A DNA stretch of 64,000 nucleotides from Adiantum capillus-veneris (Eukaryota; Streptophyta; Polypodiopsida; Polypodiales; Pteridaceae), in assembly GCA_014529385.2 (NCBI GenBank), contig CM043942.1, positions 32,581,469 through 32,645,468 on the forward strand, read 5' to 3'. The notes under the pieces are model-generated. The model worked only from the letters and a program-made list of their open reading frames with translations. It had not been told where the DNA came from and searched no databases. The position numbers were made by a program, and so were the translations under genes. Below are positions 1-9,655 of the stretch, piece after piece (the first letter of the stretch is position 1; each line of letters begins with the position of its first letter).

Positions 1-1378
1 ATGGATTTACATAAAACACTTTCTCCCAATCAGGAGACTGCATGGCTGACAACCCCCCTAACACCTCTTTCACCTCTTGAAACACTTCTTCACACTTGTC
101 ATCCCATTGCAATGGATCATGCTTTGCCACTTGCTGTAATGGATAAAGAAGCTTCGAAGACAATGGAATAAACCGTGCCATGTACTTCACTTTGTGTGTA
201 AAAGTTGCCAATTGCTTCGTACTCGTAGGTGATGGAAGAAGAATAATAGACTTAACCTTATCTGGATCAGCCTCAATGCCATTTTCTGACACCATATGGC
301 CCAATAACTTCACCCTTGGCTGTGCTAGATGACATTTCTTTGGATTTAGTTGTCCTCCACATTCATCATATCGAGCCAATACCATCTGCAACTTCTCATG
401 GTGCTCAGCCCTACTGCTATAAACACAGAAGTCATCCATAAAAGCTTTAACACAACTACCAATGAATGGTTCCAACACCCAATTTGCTCTCTCTTGATAG
501 AAGGAAGGTCCATTTGACAACCCAAATGGCAATACTGTGTAGCAATAGCAGCCCCATGGCGTAATAAAAGTGGTCTTTGTGCGGTCTTTAAGAGCAATCT
601 TCAATTGAAAATAGCCTGAAAAACCATCACACACATTGTACCTCTCATAACCTGCCACTGAATCCAAGATCTGATAGATGAATGGAAGAGGATATGGGTT
701 CTTCTTAGTGGCTGCGTTTAAGGGTTTAAAATCTACACAAATTCTCCACTTCCCATCCTTCTTTGGACTGACTACAACTGGACTCACCCATTCTGTGGTC
801 TCCAAAGGGACTATGAACCCTGCCTTCAACAACTTGTCCACCTCTTCTCGCAAGGCTTCCATTTGCTCTTGACCCATCCTTCTTAGGCTTTTCCGCACTG
901 GCTTAGCACCTTCTTTCAGCTCTATATGCATCTCTTTGCCCTTGAACCCTCTGATCTCTTCATATGAAGTAATGAACAAATCAAGAAAACTAGCCAGCAT
1001 GTGCAAATATATATCCTTCTCCATAGCTGAGAGGTCTCCACTGATCATTTGTGTCATCAATTCCTGCTTCTTTGACAACTCAACCTTGGTTTGCATCAGC
1101 CCTTCAATCACTTCATAAGGCCCTTCACTTTCATCTTCAACCTCATTCGCAAATGCAACTAAACCAAACTCCTGGATTTCTTTGTCCATCAAAAGAAATG
1201 CAACATTAGCATCCTCATCACTGCTGGTAGTGCTATCACTGTCCTCATTTGTCACCGTGGAAGAGTCTTCATCACTAAACTCATCCTCATCTTCATAAAG
1301 CTCCTCTAATTGTTTCCTTGTGTCCATATTATAAAGCTTCTTGGTACCTGTCTTTCCATAGAGGCTAATCGTACCATG
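1..1378 (-). pseudogene. Reverse transcriptase / start of RNase H of element G (partial, open at window edge)
   Basis: The frame is open from just after the TGA at 1379-1381 down to base 1. An acidic linker (about 1320-1140) is followed by the RT fingers and palm: SPVVVSPKKDGKWRICVDF, then DGFSGYFQ, LPFGLSNGPSFYQE, and the catalytic motif KAFMDDFCVYS near 440, in which FMDD replaces the usual YxDD. RT thumb and connection follow (QLNPKKCHLAQPRVKLLGH near 340), running towards RNase H. The reading is continuous over about 1.37 kb, so this part is well preserved. RT would copy element RNA into cDNA in the virus-like particle. The remainder, including integrase, must lie left of the window. Confidence 0.85.
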
Positions 1379-2006
1379 TCACCAATCTTGAACAGCTCCC
1401 ACTGCACGTAACCATGGTCTGCCCAGTATAATAGGATATGCTCCCAACCCTGCTGGCATCACATGAAAATCAATCACTGCCTTTGCATCATATGCCTCCA
1501 CTTCTAAGCTCTTTACAACACCCAAGCATTTTACTTTTTGATGGTTTGCCAATCTGATCCGAAAACCTGACACCCCAGCCACTGTGAGACCCATCTTCTC
1601 AACGCATGTGTGTGTTATGACGCATATTTGGGCTCCTCCATCCACATAACCTTGTCCCAAATTTTTCCTTTTATGCCACACATCTACTATTGGACAAATG
1701 TCTGGTAGCTCATCCATTGCCAACACCTTTACTAAACCTCTCTCTGGCTCTTTCTCCATTGGGTTAACCATCCTCTTCCACTGTCGCTTTAGCTTAGACA
1801 CCATCTCTATAAGTTGCCCAAAAGTAACATCTGTCTTCCTGCTTGTCAGATCCTCCTTCAAGTCATAGCTTAATTGCCCATCCCCTAGTGGAAAATCTGA
1901 AACATGAAACTTTCGACGAGCTCTCCTTTTCCTCTTGGCCTTGACATCCTTGCCTTCATGGCTCTTTCCTTTCTTCTTACTAGGACCTGGGACACTTCTT
2001 CCTTCC
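1379..2006 (-). pseudogene. Retropepsin (aspartic protease) segment of element G
   Basis: The frame opens at about 2008 with a basic linker (KSHEGKDVKAKRKRRARR) and a segment FHVSDFPLGDGQLSYDL, and contains a retropepsin with active-site string YVDGGAQICVI (DGGA instead of D-S/T-G-A) and the C-terminal flap and wall string YPIILGRPWLR. It ends VQDW-TGA at 1379-1381, and the RT frame continues in the same phase straight after that stop. The gag frame upstream (ending 2007) is in another phase, so a 1-base shift lies near 2007-2010. The role would be to cleave Gag-Pol. The TGA could derive from CGA by one transition; read-through by design is possible but not supported by any visible structure. 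Confidence 0.75.
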
Positions 2007-3224
2007 TTATCCTATGTGGTCCTCTTCCCAATAGGCATCACTAATGTATCCTCTAGCTTTGATGCCTTCTCCAAGGTGACTACACTTAGCACTTTTGTCT
2101 TTCCCTTTTCCTCCTGGGTCAGTCCACTGGTTCCCGTCTCCCTTAATTTCGATGCCATAATCATTTGACCTAGTTAGCACCTGTCTTGGAAATAGATACA
2201 TGTCTCCCCCCATACTTGGTGGCTTATCACATTGCGGGCTGATGTGACCCAACTCTCCACAATTATAACATGTGGGTGTCTGCCTCCAAAACCTACCATT
2301 GCTTTGTCCAACACCATTCCTAGGCCTTTCTTCACCTCCTGGCTGATTTGCAAACCTCCCTCGACCTCGATTATTTCCCACTTGACCTAGCATGTTTAGG
2401 CTGAGATTCTTCATCAAATCTACCACTTTCCTCATGTCTTGCCTTAGCCCATCATCTTGCACCGATGTAGTGACCACTGCTGGCATAACCTGAGTAGTAA
2501 CAGGAATCACTGGTTCATGATGAACCCCTGACATGCGACCTTGTAAAGACTCTATAGGCTGAAATTTAGACCTCATGGACAAAGACTCCACCCCTAACTG
2601 GCTCATTTTCCTCAACTTCCACTCTTTGTTCCTTGCTACCTCTAGTGTATCTTCATATGTCCTAGGCTTCTTTAGCTCCACTCTCCAATGTATATTCTCC
2701 CAAAGACCAGCCAAGAACTTGTCCTTCTTCATCATGTCAGGCGGGGGTACCTGTGGTGCTAAGGCCTTGCACATCCGCTCCCATGCCAATGAGAACTTAC
2801 GTATGTACGCATCTACTGGCTCACCTTCCTTTTGCACCAAACCTTGTACTTCTTGCCACACTTTGTCAGGATCTTCTATCTTCACAAACTCCACTTCCAA
2901 CCCATGCCTTAGATTGTCCCAACTCAATCTTACAGGTGGATCCGCTGCACGCAACTCCTCTTCAAATGTTTTGGACCAGACTCGTGCATCACTCTTCAAA
3001 CAAATTTGGAGAAGACGTAACATCTGCGCAGGGTCATGAATCTGGTTGCTAATACAGGCAACCTCCATCTTTTCCAAAAAATATTCCACATCTTCATCAC
3101 TTCTTCCATGAAACTCCGGATAAGAGAAAGCCATGGCTACCCAAGTTACAATGCTTTGAGAACCCCTTTGAACACACGTGCAAGAACCCAAAACTTTTGA
3201 CCACCCAATCCCAAGAAACTTCAA
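2007..3224 (-). CDS. Gag of element G (405 aa)
   Basis: A 405-residue open frame. The N-terminal half carries a retrotransposon-Gag-like capsid domain (residues about 40-190), with strings such as YPEFHGRSDEDVEYFLEKM, DARVWSKTFEEELR and GEPVDAYIRKFSLAWERM. A nucleocapsid zinc knuckle CYNCGELGHISPQC (CX2CX4HX4C, all ligands present) lies near residue 315. Gag packages element RNA in cytoplasmic virus-like particles. The frame ends in TAA after HIG, and the protease frame resumes one base out of phase. The exact start is uncertain; a methionine at YPEFHGRSDE-minus-10 could equally serve. Confidence 0.85.
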   Translation of the reverse strand: MKFLGIGWSKVLGSCTCVQRGSQSIVTWVAMAFSYPEFHGRSDEDVEYFLEKMEVACISNQIHDPAQMLRLLQICLKSDARVWSKTFEEELRAADPPVRLSWDNLRHGLEVEFVKIEDPDKVWQEVQGLVQKEGEPVDAYIRKFSLAWERMCKALAPQVPPPDMMKKDKFLAGLWENIHWRVELKKPRTYEDTLEVARNKEWKLRKMSQLGVESLSMRSKFQPIESLQGRMSGVHHEPVIPVTTQVMPAVVTTSVQDDGLRQDMRKVVDLMKNLSLNMLGQVGNNRGRGRFANQPGGEERPRNGVGQSNGRFWRQTPTCYNCGELGHISPQCDKPPSMGGDMYLFPRQVLTRSNDYGIEIKGDGNQWTDPGGKGKDKSAKCSHLGEGIKARGYISDAYWEEDHIG

Positions 3225-4208
3225 TGGAGCTCAACTTTAGATAGGACAAACACATGCACATCAAATGAGTTTTCATAGTTGATCATCGGAATTACAACAT
3301 GCAAAGGACATTCCAAGATCTCTCGTAATCTTCTTGGCCCGAACATAAAGACTATGCACTGCTGGAAAAAAATCTTCTTGGACACATGAACATTTATCTG
3401 GATTCTTTGAGTTAAATGAAATGGAGTGAATTGAGGGCCATTTTGATCATCCATTAAAGCCAACCATGAAGCTCCCAAGAAGGCACACCTGACTTAACCT
3501 CTGATTTTGCCAAAATTTCAGCAGCATAACAGCATAAATGGCTCAAAAGACCAAAAAACCAGCCATCACAATTTGGAAAAATTTTGGCAGAGTTTCCCCA
3601 GAAGTAGAGCAGTAAGAACCCAAAATATAGACTGTATATGTATGCATAAACTCTCAACAATAGAACCCGAGCATCAAATAGGACTCACTAGTACATAGCC
3701 TATGGCGAGGTCACGAAAAGGGTTCTCCAGCTACTTGTATCACCGAAAGGATCTCCACATTTGAGAATCCCCCAGCTCAATAACACCTCACGCTATCGAC
3801 CCTCACACGAAGGCTAATGCAAATCGCGTATAGTCAAGTCTCAGAAATGACTATCTTCCAGACCAAGTCTCAGAAATGGCTGGGATTGCCAAATAAAACC
3901 ATATATGGCTCCACAAAGGCGTACCATGGCAGTTTCCACAAGTAACGTACAATCCAACAGAAAATGCGCTCAAACAGGCCCCAAGTGATGCATACCCACA
4001 ACAACTGCAAGTGACACCAATGCTAGTATATCACTGTACTCCAGCTACCTGTACCTGTGTGAATCACCTGTACCTGTACCTGTCCATGTAACCTGTAACC
4101 TGTAACCTGTAACCTGTAACCTGTCACCTGCAACCTGTAATCCCGAAGCTTGAAGTTTGAAGCTCGAAGCTCGAAGCTCGAAGCAGAAGGTACTCGAAGA
4201 AGATCTTC
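3225..4208 (-). other. Untranslated leader of element G
   Basis: About 1 kb between the PBS and gag with no long frame. On the plus strand it holds two stretches that recur in the leader of copia F: a motif around GGCAGAGTTTCCCC (3585-3602; F 60775-60793) and a block of about 70 bases around TATCACCGAAAGGATCTC and GAATCCCCCAGCTCAATAA (3737-3782; F 61130-61177). No other feature was seen. Confidence 0.6.
4046..4190. repeat. Minisatellite: CCTGTAA-type 7-mers followed by CTCGAAG 7-mers
   Basis: From 4046 to 4140 the plus strand reads as imperfect tandem CCTGTA/CCTGTAA units, with at least five consecutive AACCTGT copies from 4090. From 4145 to 4190 it switches to GAAGCTC units. Both lie directly left of the PBS of element G, so they belong to its leader. 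Confidence 0.8.
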
Positions 4209-4222
4209 CGTGGGGGCGCCAA
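4209..4222 (-). promoter_or_regulatory. Primer binding site of element G
   Basis: The minus strand reads TTGGCGCCCCCACGG. TGGCGCC is the start of PBS sequences used by many plant Ty3/gypsy elements. It sits 5 bases from the inferred LTR end (CACA, plus-strand TGTG at 4228), the usual spacing. Confidence 0.65.
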
Positions 4223-4227
4223 AAGAA

Positions 4228-4289
4228 TGTGAGCGGGATGATAGCACACACAGCACCTCTATAACGACCCAACACACACTCTTGGAATG

Positions 4290-4323
<34 letters not shown>

Positions 4324-4408
4324 TGGGGCACCACTCGGCTTCCACAACACACCTGGCCGAGACAGGGAACACACCTCTGGAGTGAGAGAAGAGAGACTAT
4401 CTACTTGC

Positions 4409-4477
<69 letters not shown>

Positions 4478-5425
4478 CCAAAAAAATCAGCTCAAAAGAG
4501 GAGAATTTTTGATGTTTAGATACAATTGAGCTTGGGCCAACACCAATGGGGCAAATAGCTCACACAATATGGGTAAAATATGCAAGATACAATCACAAAT
4601 AGGAGCGGAAGCTTCGCTCATAGGAGAAACTTACACAGCCAAAACAACAGAAAAACAGTGAGGAATTTGGCAAAATGGACAGCGCCATTGTGTTCAGAAC
4701 GGCCCAAAACCCCAGTCTACAATGTCAAAGTGCTCAAATCCGACCTCGGATGAGCAGTTTACGGCCAAAACAGGCTCCAAAAATCCCAAAAACACACCTG
4801 CGGCTGTTCCTCCTCTCTTCTCCACGTTTTTTCTGGTCTTCTCTCAGTTTTTTCAGTTCCCACACTTAGCTTTATTAGTTGGGCACTCGTGGCTTTTTAG
4901 ATGACCTCAAACGGACCCCGAACATGCCAAAAACTGACCTCGCAGTGCATAGTTGTCACCCTTTTGCATCATCCGCACACCTAGCACTCAGTTTTTCCAA
5001 ATAATGCATCCCGCAACCACGTGAAGTGGCCCCAAAAAGTGGTCCTCATGATGACCTTTTCTGCATAAGTATCACAAGAAAACACCCACGTCGTGTCCAT
5101 ACTTCTCCGCGTGCAAGTATTGACCCCGTTCGACCTCCTGACGCCACTCGATGCCATCTGACGCACCTGCTTACCTCATGTCTTCGGCCCGCGGATAGCT
5201 TCCTCGAGAAGTTTTATGCGCTACCAACTCCTCCTTATTGTAGAAAAAACACAGCGGTACTGGTAATAGTGAAAATCGATGCACTATGTACACCCTGTCC
5301 TACCTGTACACATGTGGGCCCCACGTAACCACCTGGCTCTGAAAAATGGGCAATTCTTTATTTGATGCACCATGCATGTATATGTACATATGCGCAATCC
5401 CTTGCTCCAAAGAACTCCTGACAAC
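4228..5425 (-). mobile_element. Probable 5' LTR of element G (boundaries partly inferred)
   Basis: The plus strand starts TGTGAGCGGG next to the PBS, as expected for an LTR in reverse orientation. It contains two (AC)n tracts at 4292-4321 and 4411-4475 and no coding frame of note. The outer end cannot be seen because no second copy is in the window; part of the interval may be older flanking DNA. Confidence 0.45.
4292..4475. repeat. Two (AC)n microsatellites inside the LTR of G
   Basis: (AC)15 at 4292-4321 and about (CA)32 at 4411-4475, separated by about 90 bases of unique LTR sequence. Confidence 0.95.
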
Positions 5426-6010
5426 GGTAATCCAAATTCAGTTTTGTTTCTTGCATTGTGTTCCTCTTACTCTGCTCTTTCATTCAAGTGTAAGCATTCA
5501 AGATTCGATGAAGGTTTTAGACGCATCCGTTTAGGCATTAAATCGTTGTTTTGAGTGTTTATATGCGAATTTTATGTTGTTTTGACCCTAGGAGAGGCTT
5601 TAGGGACCCAAAAACGACCCTTTAGGATCATCCGTTTACTGTTTTTGCGTACTGTGGGACGAATGATCGCGATCATTGTACCTCTCCAGAATGCTGTGAC
5701 GGTGACAGGATATGTTCCTGATAGTCCCCTGTAGCTTCCCTTCAAGTTTCGTGCGATTCCGATATGATTTGCATGGTGAACGGGCGTGATGACTATAGAG
5801 CTGTGTAGAAGGACATAGGCAGATTACTTGGCTTTAGTGTGATTGATTTGTTTGTAGAGTTAGTAGTTGCATTTCTTCGAGTTCACTTCATTAGGATTGA
5901 CACCCTAGTGAGTTTCCATGCCTCATCCGAGTCGCTTTCCCTGTATCAATAATTTTATGTTGATGCTTGAGAGCTATGCTATGGACGTCCGTCGTGGCGA
6001 CCCGCAAACA
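5426..6010 (+). mobile_element. 5' LTR of H, lacking the U3 found in the 3' LTR
   Basis: It matches 15927-16507 closely from GGTAATCCAAATTC to CCCGCAAACA. Left of 5426 the similarity to the 3' LTR stops, apart from TTGCTCCAA at 5402, so the TATA-containing U3 is missing here. It contains the perfect 16-bp palindrome AATGATCGCGATCATT at 5662-5677. Confidence 0.85.
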
Positions 6011-6011
6011 T

Positions 6012-6029
6012 TGGCGCCGCTGCTGGGAA
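6012..6029 (+). promoter_or_regulatory. Primer binding site of element H
   Basis: TGGCGCCGCTGCTGGGAA, one base after the LTR end ACA. It resembles the tRNA-Asp-complementary PBS (TGGCGCCGTTGCC) known from Athila/Tat-type plant gypsy elements. Confidence 0.75.
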
Positions 6030-6359
6030 TGAATCTGAGGTGATGAGTGACCGAGTGCGTATTCAGAGTTTTCTTATTGTTCCAAAAGATAATTTCCATT
6101 CCATTTACATTTCAGTGAAGCATCTAGACAAGGGTTTAGTGCTTAGTGGAGTCTAGGGTCGGTGGACTGGCTAGATCTACTCTTGAGAGATATAGGGAGT
6201 TGTGAGTGAGGTTGCTTTAAGCATTTCTTCTCTTCAAATTTCTTTGTATCGATTGAGTACTGATCCATCATCCGTTTTTTATCTTGTTTGTTGTGTTTGA
6301 TTCATTTTCTTATGTTCTTTCATTTATGTACTTAGGAGTAGGATAAGTAAATCACATTC

Positions 6360-8150
6360 CACTCAGATTTGGGGCAAAAGTCAGAGCCAAAAAACCAGAA
6401 AAACCATAACTTTGGCAAAAGGGCCATAAGACTCTGAAATTAGAAAATATGACCAAACAGAGCTGAAATTGATTCAAATCACAAAGTGGTAGCACCAAAC
6501 ACTTGGAAACACTTGTCAGAGGGAGCAGACAAAATTTCATCAGATTTGGCCTCTGTACTACGATCGCGATCGGTGTACCTTTGTGCCAGAATTGTACAAG
6601 ATTTGACATGTGCCTTCTTGATAAGATTCTAAACAAGTTTGTCTAAAGCAACCACACCCAAAAACATCAAAAATCAAGAAAATCAAGCCACTTGGGTAAA
6701 ACTAGCCTGACAGACCCAGAAACTGTAAAATCTTGACTTTTGGTGATCCAAATGCAAAAAGACTTGGGGGATAGCCTTAAAACATCAATGTCTACAAGCA
6801 TGCCAAATTTGGTCTAATTTGGGCTCCAAACTACGATCGCGATCGGTGTACCTAAGTGCAAGATTTTGATCAGATTTCATCTGTGGGATCCTCAGGTGTA
6901 TACAAACATAAAAGTCTAAAGGACCTAGGGTCAAAAACCACAAAAAATAGGTCAAAACCATTGAATACAGATCCAAGTCAAAAATTGCTAAATTGACATA
7001 GAAATTGACCTTCAATAGACCAAAACACATCAAAACTGAGAAGAAAGCATACAGAGGGATAGCCTGTACACAAGACAATCCCAAATAGCTTTCATTTCCC
7101 AAAACAAACACCAAAATCAAGTCAAACTGATAAAATTGGGAAAACAGGCACTTCCAACCAAGAAATGGTAGAAACTTGACTTTTTTGAGTCTAAATTAAA
7201 AAGATTTGGCAGGTAGTCTTAAAATAGCCTAGTGAACAAGCTGGTGAAGTTTCATCCAATTTGGGCTCCAAAGTACGATCGCGATCGGTGTACCTCAGTG
7301 CCAGATTTTGACCAGACTTTACCCACACATACACCTAGGTTATATAAGATAGCAGGAGTTTTCAAAATTCAAAATATTCAAAAAAGTGACCAAAATAGCC
7401 AAAAATAGTAGACAGACAGAAAACCACTGCAACAGAACAAGATCTAGTGAAAACATGACTTTTTCTTGTCCAAATTCAAAAAGATTTGGGGAGTAGACTG
7501 TACACATCATTGTCTACCATATCCACAAGTTTCATCCAATTTGGGCTCAAAAGTACGATCGCGATCGGTGTACCATACTGACATTTTGAGTTGAGACTTG
7601 GTGAGTAGGTAGCTGATGACTAGACAAACAACTTTCTCAAAAGAACCAGGGTCAAAAAACCAAAAGACAGTTGTCAAATAGGGCAAACACTGATCACTGA
7701 TCCTTCAGACCAAAATTTTGAGAAAATTCAAGTTTTTGTGATCCAAATGCAAAGTGGGTGTGGGAATAGACTAATCATACCCATGTCTATCAACTCCTAA
7801 AATTTCATGCAAAAATGTGTACCTCAGTGACATTTTGGATTGAAAATTTATGAGTAGGTAGCTGACATCTAGTGCAACATATTTTCCAAAAGGAGCAAGG
7901 TCAAAAAAGCAAAAGAAAGTGGTCAAAAGTCCCATTTACACAATCAAGCCAATAACCGCAGAACCACCTAGGATTTGGGTTTTCATTGGTCAAAAAATCT
8001 CCAAATTCAAAAATACACAGACACTTGGTATCAAGACATCAAGGGATAGCTACTGTGCAAAAATCTTCCAAATCTGTGACATGGGGTCAACGATCGCGAT
8101 CGGTGTACCTCTGCATAGTGGGGGTATCTGACTTCATAAGTTTGTAGACC
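6360..8150 (+). repeat. Diverged tandem array, about 270-bp units, each centred on CGATCGCGATCG-GTGTACC
   Basis: The perfect 12-bp palindrome CGATCGCGATCG occurs at 6561, 6834, 7276, 7556 and 8091, each followed by GTGTACC and mostly preceded by TTTGGGCTCCAAA-like sequence. A sixth unit near 7809-7822 keeps GTGTACC but has lost the palindrome. Spacings are 273, 442, 280 and 535 (with the degenerate unit between), fitting a unit of about 270. Unit bodies also share a GACTTTT...CCAAATGCAAAAAGA segment but have diverged, while the palindrome is unchanged. No coding frame crosses the array. Confidence 0.85.
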
Positions 8151-8594
8151 TACTTGAGTACATCCCAAATCTCAAGTTTGAGTGAAAAACCCTCTGGAAG
8201 CCAAGATACAAGCCAAAGTTCCTGTGTTCTGGTCCTGAGACTGTTTTGAGTACTGTTTCAGGAGCAGTTCACCAAAAGTGCTCTAACTTTTGATAGACAA
8301 CTCCAAATTGAGTCAGGTATAGCTAGGAAGAAAGCTTGTGGGCAATAGCACACACCTAGACCTTTTAGGGTACCCAAAACCAAGTTTCCAGAGACCTTTG
8401 GTTTTAGAGCTGAATTTTACTAGGTTTCCTAATTCCAAACTTTTAGGGTATCCAAAACCAAGTTTCCAGAGACCAAAAAAGTCACAAATTCCTGACTTTT
8501 TAGAGACTTGACCAGGGGCAAAAAGGGATTGTGTGCACTAAGCTAAGGTGTTCTTATCAAGGACCATCTTGAGAGTATTGAGTGAGGCTTAATC

Positions 8595-9655
8595 ATGACA
8601 ACTCATCCATCATTAGGGTTTCCCACTCAACTCAGAGCTATGCCACCTAAACAAACAACCAGAAATACTGCAACACCTATAACAAGAGGGTTGAGACAAG
8701 ACCATGAGGCTTATCAATCATATCAAGCCAAACCTCAAGGCATGGCTCATGGATATTTGTCAAGTGATCATGTAGCTCACTGGAAGCCAAACCAATCAAC
8801 TAAAATGTGGGAGTTTGAAAGAGCAAAAGTGGAAATTGCTGGAGACTTAGAGGAGAAGCATTCTCTAATCAACAAACCCAACGTGAGGTTCATCAAAACC
8901 AATGAAGCCACGAGAGTTCTAACGGCTTGCACTTATGATGGCCTTTATAGGTTACCTATTGGGGATCAAAACAACTTCTATAGATGTTTAAATTCCATCA
9001 TTGAAGAGTTGACAGACTACAAGAACCTCTATGCCTTCACATACACAGATGATCAGGGAGTGCAAGTTCTAATGGTAGATAAGTATGGACAAGAGTACAA
9101 ACTTATCAGCCCAATTGAGCTAGAAAAATATACATACATGGGTACTCCAATCTCTGCTTACTACTTTCAACCGAGTGTAAGCGTACTAGGGTTTTTTGAG
9201 ACTGATTTGCAAGAAGCTAACATTGAAACTATGGAATCAAATGGACCTCAAACATCCAAAATAGCTATTCACGGGAGTGTAGCTCCTACCTCATTGAGTG
9301 GAACCAAGAGACCACCAATTAGACTTACAAATCCATCAACATTTCCAAAACATGTCTCAAACGAGATTCCACCAGGATTTGCTCCAAGAAGAGAAGAAGG
9401 AACGAGGGATGTCCTTGTGAGAGACGCCAACACGCTAAGATACATGGTTGAACCAGAACCAATGAGACCATATCAATTGGCCAAATGTGTCAAGAACAAG
9501 TATGATGGGTTAAGGGATCCATACATACATGCATCCTTGTTCAAACAAGTGTTAAGAGCCGAACAAGTATTTTATTTTCATACACAGTATGAGGGATTTG
9601 GCTTAACCTTGGAAGGGATAGCATTGAATTGGTTCCAACTGTTGGACAAAATGCC
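8595..9655 (+). CDS. Gag, N-terminal part, of element H
   Basis: The open frame starts MTTHPSLGFPTQ (an alternative start at 8640 gives MPPKQTTRNT) and reads through a long unrecognised N-terminal region into a capsid-like string LFKQVLRAEQVFYFHTQYE...LEGIALNWFQLLDK at residues about 315-355. The usable reading ends there: the capsid continues in the -1 frame (NAFSNVEQLLQEF), so one base has probably been lost in the A-run at 9648-9655. The frame formally runs on to 9773, but that tail is out of phase. Product: structural Gag. Confidence 0.7.

Larger units (their letters stand above)
1..5425 (-). mobile_element. Element G: Ty3/gypsy LTR retrotransposon, 5' part
   Basis: Read on the minus strand the order is probable LTR, PBS, leader, gag, protease, reverse transcriptase, and the element leaves the window at base 1. 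The order PR-RT, with no integrase before RT, together with the RT type places it in Ty3/gypsy. It is inactive as it stands: there is a frame change after gag and an in-frame TGA between PR and RT. The LTR limits cannot be fixed because the second LTR lies outside the window, so the right end is inferred from the start of element H at 5426. Confidence 0.8.

Noticed and set aside
4087-4140. Telomere-like CCTGTAA repeats
   Set aside because: The unit differs from plant CCCTAAA and the array lies in a retroelement leader.
6360-8150. CRISPR-like array
   Set aside because: The repeats are about 270 bp apart with related, not unique, bodies, in a eukaryotic retroelement leader.
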